Shown here: piece after piece, positions 14,601 through 29,600 of the stretch | Layout of the letters: every line of letters starts with the position of its first letter | Position numbering within the stretch: position 1 is the stretch's first letter | Assembly (NCBI RefSeq): GCF_014839805.1 | Contig: NC_051129.1 | Span: 3,910,920 to 3,974,919 of the forward strand | Source: Manduca sexta | Lineage: Eukaryota; Arthropoda; Insecta; Lepidoptera; Sphingidae | Length of the DNA: 64,000 nt | Reading direction: 5' to 3' | Notes under the pieces: model-generated | Database searches by the model: none | Told to the model about the DNA's origin: nothing | The model's input: only the letters and a program-made list of their open reading frames with translations | Made by a program: the position numbers and the translations under genes

Positions 14601-17600
14601 CAGGACATATAATATAACCACAAAGTTAACGAGAAATGTAACAATCTACATAATTTATTGTCTTGTAATGCGGAACTCAATATTAAGTATAATATGTGCA
14701 GATATAAAGTTGAATAACCGGACAAAACGACATAATAGGAAGTGCAAAAAAAAAAACTACAAAAACATGATTTAAATATTCACCTATATAGAGATCAATG
14801 GCAGTCAAATCCGAATTTATGCAGTCAAATCAATGTCGAAAGAAACTGGGAGCGGTGCCAAATGTAACGTTACTTCGTAAAAAATACGTCACGTCTAGAA
14901 AACGTAGTAAATACAGCTTTATTTCAATGTTATTGTCTTCTCTATCTGACAAGACTAGTGTGGGAGTATTATTAAATTAAAAATACACTAGAAACATCTT
15001 TTGCAACAGTAATAATAAGATCTTCTATACAACTTTCTTTTATATAAATTTAAGTCAGACGCGTCACACGCACAACGCTCACCTGACGGTTAACACACGA
15101 CTTAACATACATAAAAGAAACACACATCACGCCTTTAACCACCAAGGAGTAGATAAAGTTGCTACCAGAGCCCCCACTTTTCGCCATACGTTTCCGACCA
15201 TAGTGAGGTAGGAGAAAAGCCTATCGCCATAGCGGATACAAATGTCAATAATATTATAAGCTGTGAATTATAAACCTCTGCATGTGAATAGGCTGTGCGT
15301 ACTCTTCTGATACATTAGACATTAGTCTCTTAAACCTCAATAATAGTACACTGCTGCTTAGCGACGAAATAGACGACGCGGCGTTATCCTAGACGGAGTC
15401 GCCCTTTACCAGAAATCTAAAATTCACTATTTTAATAGCAATACTAATACGTAAAAGCAACATACACCTTTGACCCGGTGTAAGTAATTATTTTCTAAAC
15501 AATATAATTGCATAACATTGTATGCAAATACTCAGTAATACAGTAGATTACTGGCTAAGGGGTATAATAATGAATGTTAAAGATTCATTGTCATAGTTCG
15601 GTAATGTACTGTGGGCGACAAGTTGGCAGAGAAACAACAAGTCACGAGTTCGGTTCCCGAAACGTTAACGTGGTCTTGAAATAATTATTGTCTGCGTCAA
15701 ATCTCAGTTATAATACAAGAAATCCCAATTAAGGAACGGAATAGGAAACAATATAATTTGAAAGCTATCTTTCCACTAAGGAAATATTTGGATATAGGAT
15801 CTGCAAATATTTTCAAATCCCAAACTAATTTCAACCTCTACGTATAAAAGAATATCTACTAAAACAGACTGCACCGGACTAGCATGTTAGTTTGTTCAAA
15901 TCCTTTGCTTTATCCAAAGTAGCGAGTTTATGCTTTATAGTTTATAATGTATAGGTACATATGATATACAATCAATATTCATTACAATTTCAATGAGTGA
16001 TATCAAACCTAGTAACTAGCGTACGTTTGGCAATCGAAGAGAAGTCATAGCGGTCAAATTATTTAGACAATGTGTAGGGACTGGGACAAGCTATTTAGCA
16101 AAATTATTAACTCTTACCTCCAGATTTTATCATTAAGTACTTTAATTAAATATAAGAAGCCGTCACTTCCTTACATAGTGTGTTCTAATAATTTAAGAAT
16201 GAAGAATTAGTCAACCCATACTAATACAACGTGGTACAACCCGAAACCCTCTCTGTAGTCGTTCGCTCTGTGTCTATTATTATTTTTCTAACAAAATTAT
16301 TACTTAACGTTCAATTATTTCCTACTTAGAGAGACCCTTATCGTCAGAATTAACTATTGTTGACTTAAGAAGTTTCTCACGCTTGTAATTCGTTGGAATC
16401 TTGTTGTTTTCGCATTCCACCTCCCTGTTGTGGCGTGCATAACACTTTGGCATCGGAGCGCCATTACACATTATCTGAAGATTTTGCATCTATTTTTCAA
16501 TGTTCATCTAAATAAATGTCAACGAGACGAACTGACGATCTGCTACCAAAGGTTATATAACCTCAAACTCCCCAGAAATCCAACAGTTTTTTAGATTAGG
16601 TATATAGTGCGGCATTTCCTCCTTGCATTGCATTAATCGGAGTTATTTCGTTGTCGAATCTTGCGCCAATTTCTAGAACATAATGGTCAAAGGCAATCTT
16701 CCTTAAACTCAATATCTTGAATGATCTACTATATTAAAATGCTTAGTTCGCATGACACACACATTAGCACCTGACGTTGCCCGCCCACAAGTGACGTACT
16801 AGACTCTAATTTCATGGGTTTGCTGGCTCAATGTCATTGGAATTTCTAAGAGGCGGGGTTTAAACTCATCCTGATTACTAAAATGTTTAAAATATTTAGA
16901 AACTTTGTCGTAAGTACATTGGCCCTAATCAATGCGATATACTTACTAATATACAGTGATTACTGTTATAGTTTTTTGGTAGTTGGTATGTTTTTTTGGC
17001 AAATTTCAATTTTGAATAAACCATACTCAAATTTATACGCTTTGAGAATTAAAATACGGCAATTAGTTGCTCTTTCAATTCTTTGTCAACTGCGTGGCGG
17101 TTTTTAGTAAAAATATTATACATTCCAAACTAGATGAAATGTTAAAAAGTAATTATGAATGACTTCTAAGTAGTTTACACTTGAATGAATTCAATTAAAA
17201 CGTAAAGTTTATTGTTTTAATAACATTTAAATGAGTAAGTATATCGAGGAAAAGTATATTTATATTTATAAATGGCTTAGGTCACCAAAGGTTAACGCGA
17301 AATTAATTTGATAACTTATCAAATGTAAACAAAAAGCTATAAAAGGAAATCGTCTATTTGGGCAATATTTTATAAATTAATGATTTCCCACATTAATTAC
17401 TTATTATGTAAGTACAGTCATAAAAGGAAACTACATCTTTATAAACATTGGGCTAATGTATGTATTTTGAAAGAAATATTCAAACATTAATCATTATTAA
17501 AAAAATCATTTTAGATATCAACATAAGTAAATAAACTTATGTGAAAACAAAAATAAAGTAAGTATATTGTAGTAAAAACGGGTATTAACATATTGGAAAA

Positions 17601-20600
17601 TTAATAAAGTACATATTCATTAAATTCCGAAAAACAAAAACAAAAACATCACTACAAACAACAGTAAAACTGCAAACGGAAGATACTATCTATTACTCCG
17701 CTAACGAAGCTCGATTTGACACTTATAAAAGACGTATCGAAATTGAACACCATGAACTCGCTGAAATACGAGCTTGAATTGAACAGTACGTGGCTCGTGT
17801 CACGTACGCCATGATCGATGGGAAATACATGGGAACAATTGGAGATAACGTTATGGTGTTGCTACTTCTGCGTTAATTACTTATATGCAACGACATGATT
17901 AGATATAAAGATATTGAAGATAACATGATCCGAATTATTGTGATAAATAGAGGTTAAAAGTTTAACATGTGTATCTATGGCTGTCAGTGGTAACCCGGAT
18001 CGTAACTCTTAAACTCACGGACCGATTTTGATTCGGATTATTTTGTAGCTTTCCTCATCTAATGTGGCCGAAATTATTTTTAAGTATGAACCTAAGGTAA
18101 ACTGTGTTTTAAATCCAATTTTACAAATGTATACAATATTATTATGATGTGTAATTTTATTAGGACTAATTCTCATGGTTAACCGCAAAACAATTAAACA
18201 ATTGAATAGAATTAAATTGAATTCATCGCATAATTATTGTTAGAAATAAAATAAAGTGTATGAATAACACATTTTCTTTAGTTATATAACTGATGCGGAA
18301 TTAAAATGATGACCAATTAAAGCACGTAACTGTTAAGACAGTTAATCAAGATATCCAGGGTTTTATTACTTATCGTGTCTTAATGATTGATTAATTAATA
18401 TTTTCTTTGCACAATACAATTATCCTAAACACGCATTGAGTGCATGGTGTGTCGTATTAAAACAAGTAAATATATTAATTGGCCTAATGAAGTGATAAAA
18501 GCGAAGAGAATTTGTCAGTCGTATAAAACAAAATTGAAAGAACAAGAACCACAAATATTTCCAGTTCATACAACTCCAAGTAGTCGGCCTCAAATTTAAA
18601 GTACTTTTATCATACCTTCAAATCTTTATCTGTGTATTTCGCGAAGAAAAGTAGATTTCCGCGTATTACTTTGTGGCGATCGGTTGTCGATTACGGATAA
18701 CCATATCAGGAAATGATATCTTAATTCTACTGCCAACACCTGTTCCTATTTAAATATATTTCTGGTCGCATCTTTAAACGATTTCAATAAGTATATCCAA
18801 TATCAGTGGCGAAAGGTTTCATTTGCCGAAAGAGAACCCGAAAAACCATATTGGTACTAATATGCATAAATGCGCTCTGCTAATTTTTCTGATGATAGCT
18901 ACTTTCTACAGAAATTCTGCGAAAATGGAAGCTGGCAAGAATCGGGTTATGATGACCCATCGCCACTGTTTTTTTTTTGGAAGACCATGGTTTTCACAGG
19001 GGGTACCCTGCTAACGGTGTACAAGCGATCCCCCGGCTTAGTAACCATGGCGCTCCTTTAAGGATGGGGGAGCAGGTTTATGGGATGAGAGGAGGAAAGG
19101 AATTTTACACGCTGTTAGACATCCACTAAAACAATTTTTCTTATGGCTTAAGAGATGTCTAATATGAAGGCTACCAAAAATTATTGCCAAAGTACGTGTT
19201 ATCAAAAATGTGTTTGAATTTAAAATAACTTACGTATAAATTATGTATGTAGGTAAAGGTCACTAAATGAAAATTATAAAATATGTTATTAATGATGATA
19301 TGTACGTTTCCAAAAACTGATCTAGGTGCCTACTCCAACATTGGATCATAATTTTATCAACCTTAGAGTAAACCTGTTTGTTGTAAGGCAAAAAGAACTT
19401 GGGAGTGAGGAGTGTATCAAGAAATTTCGGTCTACCACAATCTATCAGAAATTCAACATGAATTGAAATTATCAATCCAGTAATTATCTTAAATGAGAGA
19501 AGTGAAAAACACAAGATAAAGACCAGTAAATTACGGGGTCAGGTTAAGAAAGTAACCTCTGGAAAAATGCGGTCACTTATTGAAAACATGACCATATATC
19601 GTTATCAGCAAGGTCCACTATCTTTAAACAATATAAACATTCAACTTTTGTACAGCGCGTGATGCTTTGGGTACCTATACATTGATGTACCTACGTCTAA
19701 ATGTTTAACGATCCTTAAAATTAATCGGATGCTTGGTAGTACTTAATAAATGACACCCTTATTAATTACAAGTGACGTCATGAATTAAGCCATCCTCAAA
19801 TATTTATCTCGGTACGAAAATCGAATCCACGACATTTTATTTCCTAACAGACTCGGCCCGCTATGCTCGACAGGCCGTTAAATAGGTCAAATAAAAAGGT
19901 ACATTATTCAGCAATATTATTATACTGTACGCTTTAAAATTAATTGTTGTTAGTTTTTAACTGTAATTGTTATTTTTTTATAACGATTAACTAAATGTTA
20001 ACAAACATCCAATATAGAAGGTAAATGATTAATTTAAAAATTATTCGGCTCCGCGCGTCGTAAAGTAAAATATATTTTCCATTTATAACTGTTCTGAAAT
20101 GTTCAGGTAACACAACTGTACCTTTGAAAACCAGAAAAGTCAAGAAGAACTTAAAAGACATTTATTTAATTATAACTTCACTTATAGGTACATTGACGGT
20201 TAAACTAACCATGTAAACTACTTATATAATAGATAATAATATCAGACTGTAGTCTCTGAGAGTTTACTTCGAAAAACGAAATCCGTAGTTTCGGATGACG
20301 GATCGTACATTTTGTTACTACGAAGTGTTACGGATCCGATGACGGATTCGACAACGGATCCGTAATTGGATTTTGACACTTATGACATTTTTACTTTCGT
20401 CGACCGCACTATGAAAACCCATTTGACATAAAATACATCGTTTCTTCGTTCGGATCTTAGCGTCAATTTTACGAAAGCTCTAAGCCTTTCGTTTGATTTT
20501 CGTTTGGTACTCCAGAGATTTTAAAATTGCTCAATAACTCCTGTGTGAAGAATTGTTGCGATAGGAACGTGCTGGGCGAAGTTGGAAGCGTCTCTAACTG

Positions 20601-23600
20601 CGTAAAACCTTCGGAACATGGAATTTCTAAGAACTTATAGGACTTTGCCACCCCTTTTTGAAACCATCTGCGAGGATATAGTTCCACTAATTCCTCCAAA
20701 GAACATATACGGGGAATTGATACTACCACTAAGGTAAGCTACAGAAGAAATATTACTTTCTACCTTTCTCAAGAACCTAGCTGGTATTAGTATTGTAGTA
20801 TTCTTAACGTCTAAATGATCTTGTTTTTGTTTTTTGATGCATTGTACTAAAATGTATATAATATTTGTCTAATTTCATATTTTGACTGCGCTACATTTTT
20901 ATTCTAGGAGTTGTTAGGGAGCTGTGGAACTAATTATAGATGGGTCCATGGCCCAGCAAACAGTCTCTGAGTGCCTCAGGCAAGTGTCTGAGTCAGCTTC
21001 ATATATTGACTAAATTTATAAAATTTCCACAAAACCGACAAGAAAGGACTCTTATTAAAGAACAGTGAGTTAATAGATATTAATCATTCTTAGAAAGTAC
21101 CTGAGTATCATCCACATAGCATAAGCCTTAAATTTAAAATAAATTTAAACACTTTATTTACTTAGGTTAAACAAGCCATTAATAATTTCTCATTTTTTCA
21201 TAAATATGTAATTCCAGGCAAATGTATGTGGGTGCATTGACTGCACCCATATAACCATTAGAAAACTTATGAATTTTATGCCATCCTTTGTACAAAGTGC
21301 CTATGACTTTGAATTTATTAGACTTTAAACATAATATGTTTTCTTGTTTCAGAATCAAATAATTAAACAACTACTAACTCGCTAGAGCTGCCATAACCAA
21401 CACTGCATCACGCATGGAAGATTAACTACCAAATATATGTTATCGGAAAATAAAACATTATTACAATCATTTTTATATTTGTTTTTAATTTTTTATTCAT
21501 TTCTTTTAACTCTCTCAGAACCCCCCTGCAGTTCTTTTTTTTTCAGTTCAGTCAATGCGAAGGACCCGATTAGAGGTCCGCCTGTGTCGCTGGGTGCACT
21601 CGTCGTCGTACTCTCCTTGAAACTGTTAGGTGGAATCATAAGAAAAATGTTAATTGTTTATTGTAAACATCCTAACACAGGGTACATAAATATATGGGTT
21701 CTTATTCCTACTGGGATGAAAAATAATAAAATTCATAGAAAGATTCAATAAATTTTACTGTAAAAACCATTGTGTATATCGATGGGCAAAACTAATGATT
21801 TCTTTAATAGATCAAACCAAGGAATTTACTTGTTATTACACAATAACTAGCTTTACAATGAAAAAGATCATTTGTTTAAAGCGAGTAAATAACATTTTAA
21901 TAATAAACTTACCAATACGATAAATAATTTTACTTGTAAATTACAATTCCAATTTGTTGTGATTTTCGCCAGTCAACTTGTCAATGTCCATCAATTGTCA
22001 AAATTCTAATATTCCACAGATTAAAACATAATGCAATAAGACCGTAGATTGCAAAATCAACAAAAATATTTGTTATTTTGTAACTAATAAATATTTAGAG
22101 TTATGAAATAATAGTTATATTACAGAAAACCTAATTAGACATCGAATTTATATGTTTTTTTCACAAGAATATCTTAGTAGGTAAAAATTTACGGTTTTTG
22201 AAGATATACATCTCTAATCCGACAGAATATTTTCATTCGAACGATTGTTTATGGTTCCGAAAGGAACGATGACGGATACGAAGTAATTTGGTAGTAGGGT
22301 TAAATCCGAAGTTCGTTGTTTCTTCGTTTCGGAACGACGTTTCGGTGTTCGTTTTTCGAAGTAGGTCTACAGTACTCATTAAAAAAATAGAACTGGATTC
22401 CAATGTTCATGTGAATGAAAATTCAATAATGATGTTATGTATAGTGTAATTGTAACTTCAAATAAATTAGGGCTCACTATACAAACCCCTGTTTGGGCAT
22501 CCGGTATAGTAACTTTATTGTGTCCGGAAAATTGGACCTTATAGCATTTTTTTCCCCTTAAAACTAGATATCACGGATATAAATTCAGTTTAAACACAGC
22601 ACAATCTAAGATCGATATTAGGACAAACAAGATTCCAAATTTCCAAGGAATCTATACGATAAATTTAAGGAAATTGCAACGTACCTATACCTAATTTAAA
22701 TGAATGCAAACACTATATAGCTAATGAGTTTAGTATAAAATACATAATTAAAATATTGTGGTTTGCGCAAGAGTAGGAAGGAAAAAGGCATGTGCTCGTA
22801 ACCTAGGTGATAATATAGGTCGCACAGTCCAGCCATTATGCCACCGCGGGTATGAATTTTTACTGATTACTGAGAATAGTATAATGAATACTAATTAAAG
22901 ACATTGAAAAAAAAAACTAGCACATTTTTTTGCAGCAATTTAAAAGTTACGAAATATGTGGTTTTAAATATACTTTTAGCAAAATAATAATAATATAAAC
23001 CCAATATTATTTACTGTCCCGTTGCCTGTACTACTGAGACGGATGAAGCCTTGTCTACGACGCTGGCCTAGTGCGTATTTACAGACCTCATATATACCCC
23101 TCAAAATTTTTATAAGTAACTGCTCAGGTATGCAGGTTTCCTCACGATGTTTCTTTCACAACTTCTTTCTTTCTCACAGTTTTAAATCAAGCGATAAATC
23201 ACAATGAATGTAGCTACTAGGTTAATTGGTATTTTAGTTTCTAAAATAGGTAACTATTTTAGAAACTAAAATACCAATTTAATTAAATTTGATGAGCATA
23301 CGACATGGAGCCAATTTACAAAAAAACTATGTTTTTACACATCATTATACTATCAGGGTTCAAGATGTTTTGGTTGAAGAAGTAATGCAGTTGTCTGATC
23401 TCATTACAAGGTGCAACGTGTTAAAACAACTTCTGTAATACGAACAACTTAGTAACAAATAAGTATTATGACATTGAAAATTTGTTAAGGTCTTCAGAAA
23501 CCTTTGCATATTATAAAACAAAGTACTCCGTTGCGTTTGACTGTCTGAACGTAAGAAAATCAAAAGCTAACGAACAGATTTTGATAAAATTTCTCATGAA

Positions 23601-26600
23601 GATATTTTAAGACCCTGGAAAGGATATGGGTTACTTTTATACCGCAATATATATGGCGGCACCTGCATCATTGGTAAACAGATATACGTGGGCGAAGCCG
23701 CGGCGAAAACCTAGTATATTATAAATTAAATAGAATATCAGAGCAAACTGTACTACGCACTGCAATAAATAGAGAAAAGCCGACAATAACAAATGAGCAG
23801 TGATATTAGCATCTTTCAAACAAAATTTGAAGCGGTTTTCACTGGATTTGGATAAAGTTTGGCAGACAAAGTCCTGGATGAACTGAAAGGCTACTTTTAC
23901 CTTTGAAATTACGCGCAGTGGGATAAGATAAGGACATGCCACAAAATGTATAAAAAACAAGCAACCGGCTCTTTTCCGACACACGTTGTTACTTACATTG
24001 CAACCCAAAGCTCACGTTTCATTTCTACATATTATATTTGCTGTTTAATATTTATTTAGGTGTTAAAGCAACAAGACCAGAAGTGCCGTTGACGTTGCAT
24101 ATTGTGAAGTATCCACCTGATATTGCCAGTGAAGCGTCGCGCAGAGGTTTTTTCAGCCAATTTGGCAACTGTTTTAGAAGTGTAGTGTTTCGGCAAGGTG
24201 TTAACAAGGTATCCCAATTGTTAGTAGGCTTTGATAGTGTCTTTAATTTCTTGGCGTGGTCTACGAAATCAAAGAGAAGAGGAAACTGATGGAATTAAAG
24301 ATTTAATAAGCTATCAATTTAAATGGCCGAATAGATGCAATATCATCCCTATTTTTATCAATATCTTATGTGATAACAAATAGCTTAGCATAATATTTTT
24401 CTTGCGATTGGATATCGCAAATGAAATTGAACTTTTGCACTTATACATAGGACTTAATGTAATTCAATCATCTTATATTTTATGTTCGAATTATCAAACA
24501 TATTCCAAACATTGTATCTATAATAGTAATGTTAATTTATTATTTTAGATAATATTAATTGAATACTACGTAGAGCAAGTGTTAACCTTGACATTTGTTA
24601 ACATTAACAGTGATTTCAATATTGTAATTTTCTAGGCAAAACAAACGTGTAACTTGTGTAATTAACATTAGTTTCGATACTGTTATATTAAAGTTTTATA
24701 TTGATGAAGCAGGAATAACTTGCTTTTTTTATTGCTTTGAATGACGAGACGAGCTTGCGGTTCGACTGATGATAAGCGATATGACCGCCCATAAACAGTA
24801 GAAACACCATCCAACATCTTGAATGACTAAGTATTGTTCGGTATTCCACTGTACTCGTCATCCTGAGACACGAGATCTTACTCATTATGTCCAGTAGTTA
24901 CACTGCCTATAATGTCCTTCAAATCGAAACATAACACTGACTACACACTATTGCTTGGCGGCAGAAATAGACATTTCGGTGGTACCTACCCAGTCGGACT
25001 CCCACATATGAGAGACCTACCACTAGTAGTAATTAAGAGCTTACTAACTGAAATGAAAACATATCATTTTTTTACTAATATCCAGCTGTCAAGTTATTAC
25101 AGACTGCAAAGTGTGAGAGAGGTAAAGCGATTCTGCGCCCCGTAGACCTAGAGGATGTCTATTATAAGTCAGGTATTGGCCGCAGAGTCGCTTTGTCTCT
25201 TTCTATAGAGTGTAAAGATACTTCTCAGTTTGTTCTCGATATAAATGAAAAATATAAACACAATAAAATGATATAAAATATTCTTTTGCGTAGTTCGTCA
25301 TATTAAATTTTAAAGGCCGAAATATCCATGATTATTAATTATTTTTACGTTTTTCTTTCAACTGCGAGAACTAATCACTAACTAGACGTGAATTTAAATT
25401 CTTTACTTGCCAATACTTGTTTAGTTACCCAGATTAAAGCCGAAACAAAATGTATGAAAATGGACCTTGAGGTATCGCCTTAAAATTGTCTGTGAGAGCG
25501 CACACGGACTGTATTTTCGACGCAGTGCAGAGACGAAGTCGATAGCGATTATTTAATCCCACTATAATTAAACAACCTGTTCTAATATAGAGATCAGGAT
25601 GTATAGAGTAACTTCAAGCCAGCCAAAAAGATTGACTATAAAGTAATTGTTTCAGAAACAATATAAAACAATTCAATGAACGTCACTCAACCAACGAACG
25701 GAGATTATTTTGTCTAATATTTAGTAACTGTTTTTATTATCCGAGGCATTATAGTCAGTCAAGTGACGTCACCCTAAACTTTTAAACACCACAAATTTGA
25801 AAGTTGTCTTAAATCACTTCCAAAGTGACAATATATTACAATTTCGCTTCGTCACGTGAGATTCCCACGATATGTCGAGACAGGCGTTATGCAACATTGT
25901 AAGATCACACGACTATAACACGTACATACGTCTAATGTAATACGGAATTTCTTTGATCAAGACCTATCTCAACTTATATTGAAGAGATGACAACTGGCAT
26001 CTAGCATTGATAGCGTTTGTAATATATTAAAATACACGTGAGGCTCTTCAGATCATTATTGATAAACTGATAAGATTGAACCATTATTGTATAGATGAAA
26101 ACGATAGCATAATTTTATTATACCACATAAGACTATATCATATCTACTGCGTTTATATTGGGGGTACAAAAAAAACAATTATTTTATTATAACGCATTAT
26201 AATTATTATGTTATTACTGAATCTTTTATTAAATCCAAAAAATATGTACACATATGTGTTTATTTTAGTAAGGATATTAATATCATTCGCCTAATGGTTT
26301 GATAAAAGTTTACAATACATGAAAATAATTGCTGCTTAAACTGGAGTAATTTGGTATAATTTAAAATATGAAATTGGGTAATTGATTCATTGACCGTTTA
26401 TTTTGAATGGGTGTTATAACAAAAAAAATCAATTGTAGTTACAGTAAGAAGTTATGAAAAAGGATTACAAAACTGTTGAATTTACCTAAATAAATTTTAT
26501 TTATGTCTACGATTAGTCAAACTATGAATATTGCTAGTTATTTTGTTTCTTAACGTTCTGTTTCCTATTTCTAGCATCATCTAGGGTTTTTTCCACAAAT

Positions 26601-29600
26601 ATTTAATACCCCTAAGGAAACTCTACGATTATATTATACGTATAGAAGTAGCTTTTTCATTTGTTTTATCAAGTGTGGTGTATGTTACCTTGCTCTGTAT
26701 CATCAAAGATTTATGGATTTAAAAACGTTTATAGTAAATGACGATAATATCTATATATTTTAAGCGCCTCTGTTCTAGTGCATCGTTACATCGATTTATT
26801 CTACATCGATTTTAGAATCGATATTCATTCAATTTAGAATCGATCTAATCATTCGAGATCAACATCCCGGCACATCCTTGTATCACAGCGAATCATCTAC
26901 AAGTTACGCGGTTAATTGGAAGGGTTAATAAACTAAAGAGCGCGACGGCTAGGCTGTATGGGCCGCCGTTTAATTAATGCATACCTACATTCATTGACCC
27001 TTAGCAGGTTAATTAAAACGTGTTAATTTGTTTAAGGTGAAGTTTTGCTGTTTTAAAACGAGTTACGAGTTTTATTTATTCTTGCTAAGACGTTTTAATA
27101 ATAATACGTGTTTAATATTTTTATTTACGCATTATCTTGTTAGCTTTGTAATTGTATCTAAAAATACACACACATATCACAACCTTATCTCCAAAGGGGT
27201 AGGCAGAGGAGCAACCAAGGGACCCACGATTCGCTATGTGCGTTACGCCCTATGATGTGATAATGGGCGATCGTATCACCAATCAGGCATATATTTCAGA
27301 CACCGGGTTGATACTGGGTAGCAAAACCTGATACCACTTTATTCGCCTACCTAACTACGCCACCGAGCCAGTCAAAAATATTGATAAAAATAATTGCAAG
27401 GAAAATATATCCAATAATGTATACATACATTTTTAAATTGAGCGAATAAAACTCAATACATATTATGGATGGAACAAAAATATTCATAAAAGCGGCTGCG
27501 TAAACATCTATGTAAATAAACGTTTCTCTTATCGGAGTGATAATGTTGCAGAAGTTTTGGCGAACAACAAAATACGACATAATTGCGATAAATGGCTTAG
27601 GACACGATAAAAGTGCTGTTAAAAAATAATCAATTGATAAGTTTCTATCAAGCTACATTCGAGACTTGCTTTTATTTTGACTTATTGAAGTTGCACTATG
27701 TTATCAACAGATCTGCACTTGTATATCAGATTGATTGAGTGGCGCCTTACATATTGTGTATAATAATATACATGCAAAATGAATCGTTATAATGCCTGTA
27801 AAATAACGATGTATTGGATAGACTGCTAGAAAAAAAAAACAATATCCCTTAAGCGATTGCAACGGAACTTTATGAACGGTGGTTTTATGCAGTTCTCGGT
27901 ATTTCATACAATCACAATCGATACTTTAATCAGAATCAATACATTCAATCAGAATCGATACATTCAATCAGAATCGATACATTAAATCACAATCTTTTGA
28001 TTAGTTCAGCGATTTAATGAATCAATAGCTAGATTGTACAATTTTATCATAATTTTGGCTGTTATCGTTACGCGATACCATGAAAAATGTTATAAAGGCG
28101 CGGTCTTGTAAAATTATACAAGCAGTAATAAGATTCATCTAAGATAATGAACCAGCCTCTATACTATGAGCACAAAACCTATGTCTTATTTATTTAAATT
28201 ATTTGCGTTATACTATCACTGAGGTTATGTTGAACTTTAACACTCGATTATACCCTTTCATATTTTACAACTTTTCATTATTGAAAATTATATCTTAAAT
28301 ATAGCAAAATTAGGTATATTTTCTATAACGCTATGTTAGAATAACCGTCTACGTATATATTTTATTCACTTTACCCCTTTTTTATATATTATTTTATCTC
28401 TGCTAAACTTTTGCAAAATACGACAACGATTGCATCGAAATCGGCACAGCCGTTATTGCGTTTTACGTTAACAAATTAAATAATTCTGCTGTTTTATTAA
28501 ATGTATAGATATTATTGTAAAATAATATTATATTATGATTGTACTTGAGATATAATTAATGAGATATATATGTAATAACATACATAGTCATTGTGCTAAT
28601 TTCGAAAACCTTTAATGTATAGGCACCCAGTAATATGTATGTTTATACCCTATACACTTTTGAATTTTTACAAACTTTGTTTTTCTTCATAAATATTAAA
28701 ATAAAAGGGATTACGTTAACTTTTCACAAAGAAAAAAAAAGTTACAATGCTTAAAATAAATATTATTCTTCAGAATATTCTTATGCAAAAAAATCGCAGA
28801 CGCCCTTGCAGTAAACTTGACGACACAATTCAATGGTATACTTTAACCGAGTGCTTAAGCGGCCATACAAGTTAGTTTAGAGTTCATTGCTTTTTTTATT
28901 ACTACTGCTATTTAGAAATTTAAAACTAAAGAGCCAGTGTAATCTGAATTCATATTCGCCATTGATTTTCGAACTATCAAGAGTTAAATGAAGAAGAACG
29001 TTGTATACCGGCTTGGTATCTCCAACCGTCCGAAGTGTTCCAAAGAGTGTCAAGTTCATTGCCTCATTTTACTTACTTATCTATGAATCACGATAGTTAT
29101 GGATACAATTAAGATTTTGTTCTCGAATACGTCATACTTAATGTATTTTGGTGTGTGTGGGCGGCATACTGCCACCGATCATCGTAGTTTTTTTCCATTA
29201 CCACCAAACCTTGTATTCTTTTGAAGTTGCTTTTTCAATCTCTCGGTCTACAGAATCAGGGCACAGAATAACGTATATATTTATATTTCAGCGTTTTAAA
29301 TTGCTTACAATATTGACTTAATAAGATAAAAAATTGTTTTGCTCAGTTTTTCCTTAGCACCTTCGTACACAGTTCAAATTGGCGTAACACATTTTACCGG
29401 CGATTTTATGAAACTCAATTAAGGTATTGCGTAAATTTAAAACACTTATGTATAATTGAGCGCGGTTAGTAAAATATATCGCGATAAACTCAATAAATTA
29501 CCTTTTATTTGGCATACTATAACATGCTATCATCAGGTTGCAATGAAAATCCAATAAAAATGATATCATGCTTTGTAAAATCTACAATAATAAAGCAATA

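Larger units (their letters stand above)
13711..20264. other. Intron stretch, mostly AT-rich
   Basis: Holds a Helitron fragment (14250-14470), a decayed SINE (15125-15240), B-box-like scraps near 15640 and 19815, and a moderately GC-rich block at 18820-19075 without a frame I trust. No gene is seen. Confidence 0.5.
22364..25293. other. Intron stretch with several repeat fragments
   Basis: Contains a SINE piece, a palindrome, a Helitron 3' end, an unrecognised coding remnant and a family C repeat, each listed separately. The rest is AT-rich without a gene. Confidence 0.5.

Noticed and set aside
27900..28000. Repeats with spacing, considered as a CRISPR array
   Set aside because: The 19-bp units are directly adjacent without unique spacers, and the genome is animal.
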